NCBI GenBank assembly: GCA_910575445.1
Contig: CAJTFW010000010.1
Coordinates: forward strand, 62,001 to 126,000
DNA: 64,000 nt
DNA from: Lachnospiraceae bacterium
GTDB lineage: Bacteria; Bacillota; Clostridia; Lachnospirales; Lachnospiraceae
Direction of reading: 5' to 3'
Shown here: one piece after another, positions 43,669-52,739 of the stretch
Layout of the letters: each line of letters starts with the position of its first letter
Position numbering within the stretch: position 1 is the stretch's first letter
The notes under the pieces: generated by a model
The model's input: only the letters and a program-made list of their open reading frames with translations
The model's database searches: none
What the model was told of the DNA's origin: nothing
Made by a program: the position numbers and the translations under genes

Positions 43669-44169
43669 TCACTTCCAGTAATGCTCACTGACGCCTGCCC
43701 CTCTGGAGACAACCGTGATGTTCACCAGGTTGAAGTTCCAGAAGCCTCCCAGCTTTGCCCTGCCCGTGATGGTGATGTAAAAAGGGGTGCCCAGCTGGAT
43801 GGCCCGGCTCATGCCGGACGGGGTGGGCGACTTGTAGGAGGTGTCAATGGTATAGGAGATATTTTCAGCCCCCTCGATCTGAGAACAGAGGAACTGAAAA
43901 AGCTGATCTGTTTCCCCGTTGATCCCTCCGGAGAGCTGGATCTGTTTCACCATCTGGTCTGCACAGTGATCCAGCTCCTGTTTGGTGGAGATGATGCTGA
44001 ACAGGTTCAGGATGAAAGCCAGCAGGAGCACCGCAATGAAGATGAATACCACGGTACTGAAGTAGTTGACATCCCCGCGCTCATTTTTCAGTATGGCTGT
44101 CGGACTCCTGCAGGATCTGCCTTTACAGGGAGAGGCTCTGCCGGGAGCTTTGGACATTGTTTGGGACAA
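43669..44169 (-). CDS. DUF4320 / TadE-like pseudopilin
   Basis: Start at TTG 44169 (AAGGCGGTGG upstream; start somewhat uncertain). The 166-residue protein has a basic N-terminus, the NERGD site, a membrane helix (STVVFIFIAVLLLAFILNLFSII) and an outer domain with CADQMVKQIQLSGGI, the pattern of DUF4320. It is the first gene of the block B operon. Confidence 0.75.
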   Translation of the reverse strand: MSQTMSKAPGRASPCKGRSCRSPTAILKNERGDVNYFSTVVFIFIAVLLLAFILNLFSIISTKQELDHCADQMVKQIQLSGGINGETDQLFQFLCSQIEGAENISYTIDTSYKSPTPSGMSRAIQLGTPFYITITGRAKLGGFWNFNLVNITVVSRGAGVSEHYWK

Positions 44170-44192
44170 AGTAAAACCACCGCCTTTCTGAT

Positions 44193-44226
44193 AAAAACAG
44201 CCGTCTCCCCGGATGGAAAACGGCTG
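44193..44226 (-). terminator. Leader terminator / attenuator of block B
   Basis: On the minus strand CAGCCGT pairs with ACGGCTG and is followed by TTTTTAT. It lies between the -10 at 44251 and the first gene start at 44169. Confidence 0.7.
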
Positions 44227-44250
44227 CTTTACATATTTTTGACTGTACCA

Positions 44251-44308
44251 AGTATAGCATGGATGCCTTTACGGGGAAAGAGCAGAACCGTGCCAATGTT
44301 GTGCCAAT
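44251..44308 (-). promoter_or_regulatory. Block B promoter with GTGCCAAT direct repeats
   Basis: A -10 TATACT (minus strand, 44251-44256) is preceded by a GC-rich conserved block and by two copies of ATTGGCAC (plus-strand GTGCCAAT at 44290 and 44301, 11 bp apart). The distance from the -10 to the first repeat is 34 bp, the same as in the block C promoter. No good -35 box, so an activator is expected. Confidence 0.7.
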
Positions 44309-44427
44309 TTATTTTTATGAAATATTTTTAGCATGATAACCTTGTAGAAATATCAATGTTCGTGTGATAAAATTCAATTATATTGGAAATTGCATTAAAG
44401 ATATTATTTATATAAGAGGAGATAGCA

Positions 44428-47400
44428 ATGAGTTTAGAAAGCGGAGGACGAGCAGATAAGTATGGAAATCAATATGAAAATCGCTATTTGGCGAAACTTT
44501 TACTTAGACTTATAAACGAAGAAATTGTTTCTGTGGAAGTAGAACCGTTAGGTGTTGAAGGGGAAGGTGTTGAGTTTATAAGCACAGATGCACATGGAAA
44601 TCAAAATTACTATCAATGTAAAGCAAGTAATACAACACACGGTTCATGGACAATGTCTGATCTTCAACGCCATGATGTTTTTAAACGATCTAAGAGGCAT
44701 ATTGAAAGCGGAGACAAAAAGTATTATTACTTTATTTCCCCATTGCAATATGGTGAATTAGATGAACTTTGTAAACGAGCAAGAACAAATTCGTCAGCAC
44801 AAGACTTTTTGGCGTATCAAATAAATAATCCTAAAATTGAAACAGTATTTAGTAAATGCGAAAAACACTATAGCCTCGACAGAAATAATCCACAGGAATT
44901 AAAGAATCTTATCTATATACTTGCTCATTGTTATTTTGAACATTATTCGATTGGAGAAGAGGAAAGGCGAGATTTAGAAGGACGTATAGGAACAATTTTT
45001 ACAGGTAAGACATCTACCATAAGAAATCTACTTGAACAATACGCAAATGATACTGGAAGTTTTGGAATTAAAATAACGGCAAATGATGTTATTGCATACA
45101 TTACTGAAAGACATGGTATATCTGTTCGTAATTATCATCATGACAATAGAGTGCTAAACAGGATTACTACTTTAAATGAAATATATTGGGGAACATTCAA
45201 AGCTATCAATAATCAACTCATTCATAGAAAGGAAACAGATTTTACAATAAATCAGATTATGCAGGGCAATTCTCTTATTATACATGGGAAGGCCGGCGTT
45301 GGAAAAAGTGGATGTATTCAGGAAATTATGGAGTTTTTACAAAAGTCGCAGATATTATATCTGGGGATAAAATTAGATAAATTTGTACCAGATACATCTG
45401 CAGATGAATTTGGACAAAAACTGGGTTTGCCAGAGTCGCCAATATATTGTCTGCATACATTATCAGCAGGAAAAAACTGTGTGTTGATTTTGGATCAACT
45501 TGATGCTCTGCGTTGGATAGGGAGGCATTCTGCAGTAGCGTTAGATGTATGCAAAGAAATGATATCCCAGGCCAATGATATTAACAAATATGAAAATGGA
45601 AAAATATCAGTGGTATTTGTATCACGAACTTTTGATCTTGAAACTGATAGAGGTTTGCAATCGCTATTTTCTAATATAAAAAATGACAGCAATTACTTTT
45701 GGAAAAAAGTAGAAGTTGGCCTGCTTTGTGATAGTGATGTTAAAACAGCAGTTGGGTCTGATTATAGTACATTATCAACAAGGTTAAAGGTATTATTACG
45801 AACACCGTCTTCATTGTATGTATGGTCGCACTTAAATAAACAGGAAAGAAAAAATTCGATTACGTCTGTGAACCAGTTGATGCAAACATGGTGGAAACAG
45901 ATACTGGAAAATTGCACTATAGATAATCATTTATCAGAAGCGGAAGTAACTGAATGCAAAAATGATATTGTGACAAAAATGAATGATAATGCTGTATTTG
46001 TACTTCCATATATGCTGTTTGAAAATAAGCAGAAAGTAATAAATTTATTGATTTCGGAGGGATTGTTAGTTAGGAATGAAAATACAATAGCATTTACTCA
46101 TCAAAGCTTTCTGGATTATTTTATTGCATATAAAGCTATGAGGGATATATATTCAGGAGTAGAATTGACAGATATTTTGGGTGTTAGAGATAATCAAACT
46201 CCTAAATTGCGTTATCAGTTTTTAATTATATTACAAACATTGCTTGATTCTGATAAAAATATGTTTTTAAAGCAATGTGAAACCATGCTTGTTTCAGATA
46301 CTATAAGACATTATTTTAAATGTGCAATCTTTGAAACGATTGGTCAATGTGAAGCACCAAATAAAGCTATTCATGTATTTACAGAATCCTATCTTGAAAA
46401 GGCAGAATGGCACAATTATATTATCCAAACCGTTTATTATGGACATCCTGTATTTATCAAGCAGTTAGATATGATACCATCATATAATTGGTTTGGAAGC
46501 GAAGGATTATTTTTACTGAAATCAATACAATATCAAGACCCCGATTTTGTGACAGAAAAACTATATCCATACGGATGTAGTAATTTGCATGATGATAAAA
46601 AAATCTTCAATACTTTATGTGGAGATTTAAAGGGTGATTCCGAGAAAATGTTTGAATTTCGAATAAAATTGCTTAAACATTCACCTGAAATATTTAGAGA
46701 TTTTAAATCTCTTGTCTTTCTAAAAAATTGTCCTGCCCTTCGGGCAGTTCAACTTATGAAAATAATCATACAAAACAAAATAGCGCACAAATTTCAAGAT
46801 GTCATCTTTCGAGATGAAAATGATACAAAATTCTTTGTTACTTCTAATTACATGCTATTTGTCAATGAATTATTTATAGAAATTTGTAAAGAGACGCCAG
46901 CATTTTCTGCTGAACGTCTAAGTTTGGAATATTGGAATAAGTACAAGGCTTGGTTTCCGAGGCTTCATCAAGAGTCATGTGTCAGAACAATTGTGGAATT
47001 GATGAAAATGGCATTTGCAGAATTTGCAAAAAAAGAGCCTGTAGGAATGCTGTTATTTTTGAAGAATAAGGATTATCCTAAATCTGTAGTTGGCAATGAA
47101 ATAATTATGTATGCTATAGGTGAACTTCCAATAACGTATAGTGATGATGCTATTGAATGGCTTTTGTCTGATTTCAGGTATAGGGTTTTTGTGTATACAT
47201 CCGAAAAAGACAATTTAAAATATACAAAACATATCATTCAAAAATTTTCATCTGTATGTAGAACGGAATTATTTCAAGAATTGGAAGAAAGGATATGTTC
47301 TTGGAAAGATGATGTCAAAAGAACGGTAGAAATTTATAGGTGTCGGTTAAGAATGAATAAAGAACATCCTCTCGATGCCATGTATTATACATATTGGGGA

Positions 47401-48981
47401 CGTTTTCAAAAGGAATTACTCCCTTATATGGATAATGCACGTTTGTCTTCATATGCACAAAACTTGTTAAATGTTTTGAATAGAAACCACTGTATACAAA
47501 CAGCAAATTATTGCTCTGGGATCTTATCAGGTCCTATAAAGGCAGTCTCTTCTCCAGTTAGCATGTATGCTGATAGATTGAGTGACAAGACATGGTTAAA
47601 TATTATTAAAACACCAAATGAAAAAATGAAAGATTTTTCAAGAGGAAAAGAAACTGATGAATGTTATATAGAAGCCTCCCATTTTACATTTGCTAATACA
47701 TTTTCCAGGCAAGCTAAAAAGAAACCTTTACATTTTGCAAAACTTTCATTATCTTTTCCTAAGGAGTGTTATAGTGGGTATATTTGTGGTGTATTAAATG
47801 CACTTATGGAATATTCAAATGAAGAATGTATCATTGATATGGAATTAGTCATGGAAGTGATACGTTATTATAAACACACATCAAGCCATAGTGTGGGTAT
47901 TGCAATTACAAATTTAATAGAGAAATATGCAGATCAAGAATGGCCACAGGATATTTTTGATATTTTAAATGGGTTTGCATTAGAATTTTCTGATTCAGAA
48001 TATAATCTTTATGAAAGTAGAAATAAAAAGGAGTCGTTTAATTATTCACCACAAGACTTATATAATGCTTCAATAAGCAATGTAAATGGTTGTGCGTTAT
48101 GGGCTATTGCTGCAATAATTTCAAATCATCCAGAATTTGGGAATAAATTTAAACAGATTATTATAAGTGCAAGTGAAAGTTCACATGATTTAATTCGCAT
48201 GGCTGTTATGCAGAGCGCTTTGGTTTATTATGATATTGATTCCGATTTTTCTGTTAGAATATTTAAGAAGATTGTTTCGAAAGATTCACGTATTCTTGGT
48301 ATACCTGCCACATGGAATATCATAAGTAGAGATTATTCTCATGATTCTGAGTTCTACCGAGAAAGGATAATTTCTGCTTGCAAGTCAAACTTTGAAGAAC
48401 TTGCAGATGAGGCAGCTAAACAGAGCTGTGCTATTGCAATATATTTTAACGATACTCAGATGCAGAATTTTGTTATGTCATATCAGTATACAATAGAGCA
48501 AGTAAGTAAAGTCTGTCAACAAGCAATATCTTCATTTAATAAGGAGGAATTTCATAATCTGAGTGAAAAGATCATAATACATTTTATTGATAAGTTTAAA
48601 GATGAGATAAATGACCTTAGACGGATTTTTTCTGAAATTGAATTACCAAGAGATAAAGGTTTTTTAATTTGTTTGATGAATTCCAACCAAGGAGGATACT
48701 TGATAAATGATTTTTTAAAATATCTGGATGAAAAGGTTATGGACATTGTACAATTTGCAGATATCTTAAAAACTGTTGGAGATAAAATTCCCTTGCTGGA
48801 GCCAGAGCAAATGAAAAGTTTAAATATGAATAATTTTATTCATTGTATAATACGTTTATTTGATAAAGGGCAAAATAATTCTAATATTAAAAACATGTGC
48901 CTTGATATATGGGATAGTCTATATAAAGCGAATCATCAAGATATTCGATTTATATTTAATATGATTGATAATCAAGAATGA
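44428..48981 (+). CDS. STAND-type NTPase with N-terminal PD-(D/E)XK nuclease-like domain
   Basis: ATG 44428 follows AGAGGAGATAGCA. The 1517-residue protein starts with a nuclease-like domain (E17 in NQYENRY, E49 in GEGVEF, Q63-C-K65 in YYQCKAS), fitting the E-x-E-QxK form of PD-(D/E)XK enzymes. A STAND/NACHT module follows: Walker A GKAGVGKS (287-294), Walker B LILDQLD (D356, D359), SRTFD sensor (R400), winged-helix region, and FTHQSFLDYF (H558). The remaining 900 residues are helical repeats that could bind a target. The gene is far more AT-rich than its neighbours and points the opposite way between two transfer blocks. It resembles antiviral STAND (Avs) and Cap4-type nuclease proteins, but its exact family is not clear. 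Likely a single-protein phage defence. Confidence 0.82.
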   Translation: MSLESGGRADKYGNQYENRYLAKLLLRLINEEIVSVEVEPLGVEGEGVEFISTDAHGNQNYYQCKASNTTHGSWTMSDLQRHDVFKRSKRHIESGDKKYYYFISPLQYGELDELCKRARTNSSAQDFLAYQINNPKIETVFSKCEKHYSLDRNNPQELKNLIYILAHCYFEHYSIGEEERRDLEGRIGTIFTGKTSTIRNLLEQYANDTGSFGIKITANDVIAYITERHGISVRNYHHDNRVLNRITTLNEIYWGTFKAINNQLIHRKETDFTINQIMQGNSLIIHGKAGVGKSGCIQEIMEFLQKSQILYLGIKLDKFVPDTSADEFGQKLGLPESPIYCLHTLSAGKNCVLILDQLDALRWIGRHSAVALDVCKEMISQANDINKYENGKISVVFVSRTFDLETDRGLQSLFSNIKNDSNYFWKKVEVGLLCDSDVKTAVGSDYSTLSTRLKVLLRTPSSLYVWSHLNKQERKNSITSVNQLMQTWWKQILENCTIDNHLSEAEVTECKNDIVTKMNDNAVFVLPYMLFENKQKVINLLISEGLLVRNENTIAFTHQSFLDYFIAYKAMRDIYSGVELTDILGVRDNQTPKLRYQFLIILQTLLDSDKNMFLKQCETMLVSDTIRHYFKCAIFETIGQCEAPNKAIHVFTESYLEKAEWHNYIIQTVYYGHPVFIKQLDMIPSYNWFGSEGLFLLKSIQYQDPDFVTEKLYPYGCSNLHDDKKIFNTLCGDLKGDSEKMFEFRIKLLKHSPEIFRDFKSLVFLKNCPALRAVQLMKIIIQNKIAHKFQDVIFRDENDTKFFVTSNYMLFVNELFIEICKETPAFSAERLSLEYWNKYKAWFPRLHQESCVRTIVELMKMAFAEFAKKEPVGMLLFLKNKDYPKSVVGNEIIMYAIGELPITYSDDAIEWLLSDFRYRVFVYTSEKDNLKYTKHIIQKFSSVCRTELFQELEERICSWKDDVKRTVEIYRCRLRMNKEHPLDAMYYTYWGRFQKELLPYMDNARLSSYAQNLLNVLNRNHCIQTANYCSGILSGPIKAVSSPVSMYADRLSDKTWLNIIKTPNEKMKDFSRGKETDECYIEASHFTFANTFSRQAKKKPLHFAKLSLSFPKECYSGYICGVLNALMEYSNEECIIDMELVMEVIRYYKHTSSHSVGIAITNLIEKYADQEWPQDIFDILNGFALEFSDSEYNLYESRNKKESFNYSPQDLYNASISNVNGCALWAIAAIISNHPEFGNKFKQIIISASESSHDLIRMAVMQSALVYYDIDSDFSVRIFKKIVSKDSRILGIPATWNIISRDYSHDSEFYRERIISACKSNFEELADEAAKQSCAIAIYFNDTQMQNFVMSYQYTIEQVSKVCQQAISSFNKEEFHNLSEKIIIHFIDKFKDEINDLRRIFSEIELPRDKGFLICLMNSNQGGYLINDFLKYLDEKVMDIVQFADILKTVGDKIPLLEPEQMKSLNMNNFIHCIIRLFDKGQNNSNIKNMCLDIWDSLYKANHQDIRFIFNMIDNQE

Positions 48982-48994
48982 TTCAAGATAAAAT

Positions 48995-49024
48995 GGAGCC
49001 GCCATTCTATAGCGGCTCCGCTTT
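48995..49024. terminator. Bidirectional terminator
   Basis: GGAGCCGC pairs with GCGGCTCC, followed by GCTTTATT on the plus strand and by ATTTTATC on the minus strand. It separates the convergent STAND gene and the S1-domain gene. Confidence 0.75.
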
Positions 49025-49036
49025 ATTCTCAGAAAG

Positions 49037-50647
49037 TTATAAGTTCTGCCGAATAATCCGTGTAATAATCCCCACGGCCACGCCCCGTTCTTCATCCAGC
49101 CGTGTCACGGCAAAGCTCACATCATCCTTCTTGCCGGGAGTCCGATAGTCATAGCAGGAGTGGGCCACCGCATTGACGCCGTTGGAGAGCCGGATATAGA
49201 CCACACCTTTATGTACGTCCGTGACCTTGCCGGCATACTTGCTCTGGATGCGGCATTTTTTCAGGTTGTCGTGGCTGGTGTTCTGGGATACGCTCTTGAT
49301 ATCAGCTTTGATCCCCATATCCTCCAGGCTGTCACGGCGCACGTTCAGGATGCGTACAAGCACCTGGTCACCCACAGAAAAACGTTCATGGGCATCCCCG
49401 ATCCACTCCCAGGCAAGGTCGCGGGCCATGATGGAGCATTCCACTCCGAAAACTTCCACCCGGATGACTTTCTCTGCCACAGCGATCACACGGGCCTGGG
49501 CGATACGTCCTTCATAGATCCGGTACATCCCTGCAGCATCCGTATCCAGATAGAAGATCTGCCGTTTCCGGAGCATGGCCTCTTTCCGGCTTGCCACCAC
49601 GCTGCGGGATTTGGAGTCAATGCCTTTTACGATAAAGTCGATCTCTGCCCCAAGCATGTTGCCGAGGATCTTGTTCTGGCGCAGCATCAGCTCCGTATAT
49701 TCCTGTCCGGAGGGGCTGCGGCCGATATTGATCATCATTTCCTTTAAGGGAATCACAATGCGGAATCCCTTATAGTCTACGATGGAAATGGTCTTGCCAT
49801 TGTCTGTCTGCTCAATCCCGCCAAGCTGCCCGGTAAGGATGCGCCTGGTGCGGTAGGCATTGTGGATCTCATGCCAGATGGTATCCTCACGGGACTCCTC
49901 CGTTTCCACTTCTCCCCGTACTTCCAATGTCAGCACAGGGACATCCTCTGTTCTTCCCCTGCCTGCGGAACGCCGGGAGGGAGGAGATGCGGGACTGGGT
50001 GTGGCCACAGCTGTGGCTGTGTTTTCCCCGGAGGGGAGATCCGTTTCTCCCGGCTCTGCCCTGGCGGGTTCCATATCTTCCGGGGGAACGGTTTCTGCCG
50101 CTTCATCTGCGGCATGCTCTGCCGGCCCGTCTGTATCGGGAATGACAGAAGCATCCGGGGAATGGGGTACATCGTCAGAAACCGTTTCAGAGGGGCCCGG
50201 CATTTCGGTTTCCATTTTTTGTGTTTCTCCGTCAGCTTTTTCAGGGGATTCCTCTTTTTTTCTGCGTGTGGCGCGTCTTCCTTTTGCAGCAGGAATTTCT
50301 GTTTCAGGAGCGGATACTGATCCCGGCTGTGCTTCATCGGAGCCGCCGGCATCTTCGTCCGTGCCGTGTACAGCATCAGAGCCATCCATATCTTCCGGCA
50401 TTTCCCCAAATATCTCATCCTCCGTAAGCTCCGGGAGCATTCCGGACTCTGTCTCCGGCTCGGCAGACGCTTCCTGGTCCATGCTGCCCAGCAGTTCATT
50501 TAAGTCCATGCCGTCCCCGTCTGTTTCCGTCAGGGCGCTGTCTCCTTCAGCGGGAGAAGCCCCGGCCTCTGTGTCCGTTCCGTCCAAAGGGGTATTCCCT
50601 TCCATAGCAGGGTTTTCCAGTTCCATAACTTCTTTTTTTCTTGTCAT
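49037..50647 (-). CDS. S1-domain protein with acidic low-complexity N-terminus
   Basis: ATG 50647 follows GGAGGTAAACAT. Of 536 residues, the first 215 are strongly acidic with Glu/Asp/Pro/Ala-rich low complexity and a short basic island (GRRATRRKKEE). The rest contains S1/OB-like repeats: KTISIVDYKGFRIVIPL, QVLVRILNVRRDSLEDMG, and KYAGKVTDVHKGVVYIRLSNGVNAVAHS. S1 domains bind RNA or ssDNA. It is the last gene of the T4SS block. A role in moving or protecting transferred nucleic acid is inference. Confidence 0.78.
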   Translation of the reverse strand: MTRKKEVMELENPAMEGNTPLDGTDTEAGASPAEGDSALTETDGDGMDLNELLGSMDQEASAEPETESGMLPELTEDEIFGEMPEDMDGSDAVHGTDEDAGGSDEAQPGSVSAPETEIPAAKGRRATRRKKEESPEKADGETQKMETEMPGPSETVSDDVPHSPDASVIPDTDGPAEHAADEAAETVPPEDMEPARAEPGETDLPSGENTATAVATPSPASPPSRRSAGRGRTEDVPVLTLEVRGEVETEESREDTIWHEIHNAYRTRRILTGQLGGIEQTDNGKTISIVDYKGFRIVIPLKEMMINIGRSPSGQEYTELMLRQNKILGNMLGAEIDFIVKGIDSKSRSVVASRKEAMLRKRQIFYLDTDAAGMYRIYEGRIAQARVIAVAEKVIRVEVFGVECSIMARDLAWEWIGDAHERFSVGDQVLVRILNVRRDSLEDMGIKADIKSVSQNTSHDNLKKCRIQSKYAGKVTDVHKGVVYIRLSNGVNAVAHSCYDYRTPGKKDDVSFAVTRLDEERGVAVGIITRIIRQNL

Positions 50648-50717
50648 ATGTTTACCTCCATTGTGTTGTTATTCTATATAACAGCCCGGAAATGGGCTGT
50701 TCCATAGCATTTTGGTT

Positions 50718-52739
50718 TCAGGACATGATGGAATCCCTGTCCGTGGATACGATCCCGGCAGGCGTGCCGGAAGATGCGGCAGGGGAATCCTTTTTCGGCA
50801 TGGCTGCCGAAGAAGAGGATGCTTTCTGCTGTGCATCCGGTGCCGGTGTCTTTGCATTCCCTTTTGTGACGGGCTTCGTCCCTGCCTTTGGGGTGGGTCT
50901 GGAAGCTGTTTTTCCTGCCTGCGTTGTAACTCCTTTTTGTGGAGCGGGCTTTATGGCCGGTTCCGGTGGGGCAGCCGTTTCCATTTCCAGCCGTCTCCAT
51001 TCCGGGATATGAGCGGATGCCTTGCAGGAGCGCAGCAGGGGATATTCCGGATGTTTGGAATAATCCATCTTATCCACCTTTAAGGTCTTCTTTCCACGGA
51101 TGATGACCAGAGCTTCATCAATGGACAGGCGCAGCACTTCATCAGGCGTCAGCACAGGCCGCTTTCCCACACCGCTGGTCTCCCGGTACTCCGGCGTGTA
51201 GTTGGAGATCCGCCAGGTTCCTAACTGCTTGGACTTGCTGGAGACTGCCACGCTTGCCAGTCCGGTACGGGAGGAGACAAATTCCGCAGTCAGGGGGTCA
51301 GTGCATCCCAGAAAGAGCTGGACATCACAATTCCCTAAGATCTCCTGCCAGAGGTTCAGCGGATACCGGTTCTGCAGTCCCGCAAGGTTCTGGAACACGC
51401 AGGACATGGAGATGTTCCGGGAGCGGATCACGCTCAGGCGCCGGGAGAGGTCGGGGATGGTTCCGCAGGCGGTCAGCTCCTCCCCTAATACATGGACGGG
51501 CACAGGAAGCCTTCCGCCCTCACAGTTTTTATCCGCATACCGCACCAGCTTGATGAACACAAAGGATAAAAACAGGGATGCCAGAAAATCAAAGGTGCTG
51601 TCCTGGTCGCTGGTCACAAGGAAATAGGCACAGGGTTTCTGTCCCAGCAGTTCCAGGTCGATTTCATCCCTTGCCGTGATCTTTTTGATCAGTTCCGACT
51701 GGAATACCTGCAGGCGGCTCCCCAGCCCGATGATAACACCGCTCCGCACAGAATCGGATGCCTGCTTGAAAAGGCTGTAAGGGGCTTTTGCCGGGTGGTT
51801 GATGGGCAGGACTTCAAACAGGCTGTTCAGCGCTGTTTCGGAATTGAGGGTAATGAGCTGGTAAACCTGGCCCATGTTCCGGTTCTCCGGCGGGTAGCCC
51901 TTGTCCACATACAGCACCAGTGCTTTTAACAGGTTCATTTCTGCGGAATCCCAGAAATGGTCTCCCTTGCCGCCGCCAGTGGTATTCCTGATGATGACAT
52001 CCACAAAGAGCTGTGCCATCAGTTCCTGCCCCTCCACTTCTGAAAGACAGTTCCAGGAATCCGAGTTTTCGGGATTGACCAGATTGAACACACGGACGGT
52101 ATAGCCTTTGTCACGCAGGTATTCGCTGGACTTTTCGTATAACTCCGATTTGGGATCACAGATCACCAGGGATTCCCCGCGGGATACCCCCTGCAGGATG
52201 CGGTTCATACAGAAGGAACGGGTCTTCATGGAGCCGCTGGCGCCGTAGACTGCCAGGTTGCTGTTGAGTCTTGTTTTCTCCGGCACACAGACTGCTTTCC
52301 GGTCCAGCATGCCCAGAACAATTCCCTGATACTTGTGTAAATCGGACACCAGCTCCAGCACGCCGGCCATTTCCTTACGGCTCATCCATCCGGACGTGCC
52401 GTAGGTGCCTTTGGCGGAATAGGTGAAATTCCGGTCTTCGTCATATTCCCCGGTATCGCTGTATCCGATCCGCATGATAAGGAGCAGAAGTACCGCAAGA
52501 AGCCCGATGCAGATAAATATCCCGTAGATCCCGTATGGCGGATGCACCGCCGCACGGAGGCAGACAGACAGGACGGGAGAGGGAGACAGGGGGGAAGTGC
52601 CGTCCCCCGGATAGCCGCCGCCCTGTTTCCAGAGGGCGTAGTTGCCGATGAACTGCCCCAGATAGCCGCCCGCATACAGGATGGCAAGGACGGCGATGGG
52701 GGCAGTGATCAGCCCTTTCAGTAATTTTTTCTTGTCTAT
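50718..52739 (-). CDS. virD4: VirD4/TraG-type coupling protein, probable ATA start
   Basis: The likely start is ATA 52739, eight bases after AAAGGAGG. From it, 673 residues include two N-terminal membrane helices (ITAPIAVLAILYAGGYLGQF; GIYGIFICIGLLAVLLLLIM), the classical VirD4 topology. Starting at the first GTG (52547) would remove the first helix and has no ribosome site. Walker A is GASGSMKT (166-173); the region GRLPVPVHVLGEELTACG and AEFVSSRTGLASVAVSSKSKQ are VirD4-like. The tail (after about 590) is Ala/Pro/Lys-rich. It brings DNA-protein substrates to the secretion channel. Confidence 0.9.
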   Translation of the reverse strand: MDKKKLLKGLITAPIAVLAILYAGGYLGQFIGNYALWKQGGGYPGDGTSPLSPSPVLSVCLRAAVHPPYGIYGIFICIGLLAVLLLLIMRIGYSDTGEYDEDRNFTYSAKGTYGTSGWMSRKEMAGVLELVSDLHKYQGIVLGMLDRKAVCVPEKTRLNSNLAVYGASGSMKTRSFCMNRILQGVSRGESLVICDPKSELYEKSSEYLRDKGYTVRVFNLVNPENSDSWNCLSEVEGQELMAQLFVDVIIRNTTGGGKGDHFWDSAEMNLLKALVLYVDKGYPPENRNMGQVYQLITLNSETALNSLFEVLPINHPAKAPYSLFKQASDSVRSGVIIGLGSRLQVFQSELIKKITARDEIDLELLGQKPCAYFLVTSDQDSTFDFLASLFLSFVFIKLVRYADKNCEGGRLPVPVHVLGEELTACGTIPDLSRRLSVIRSRNISMSCVFQNLAGLQNRYPLNLWQEILGNCDVQLFLGCTDPLTAEFVSSRTGLASVAVSSKSKQLGTWRISNYTPEYRETSGVGKRPVLTPDEVLRLSIDEALVIIRGKKTLKVDKMDYSKHPEYPLLRSCKASAHIPEWRRLEMETAAPPEPAIKPAPQKGVTTQAGKTASRPTPKAGTKPVTKGNAKTPAPDAQQKASSSSAAMPKKDSPAASSGTPAGIVSTDRDSIMS

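Noticed and set aside
44270-44310. Sigma-54-like TGGCAC-N5-TGC promoter in blocks B and C
   Set aside because: The distance between the GG and GC elements is one base short of the required spacing, and the TTGGCAC copies are better explained as phased activator repeats upstream of an ordinary -10 box.
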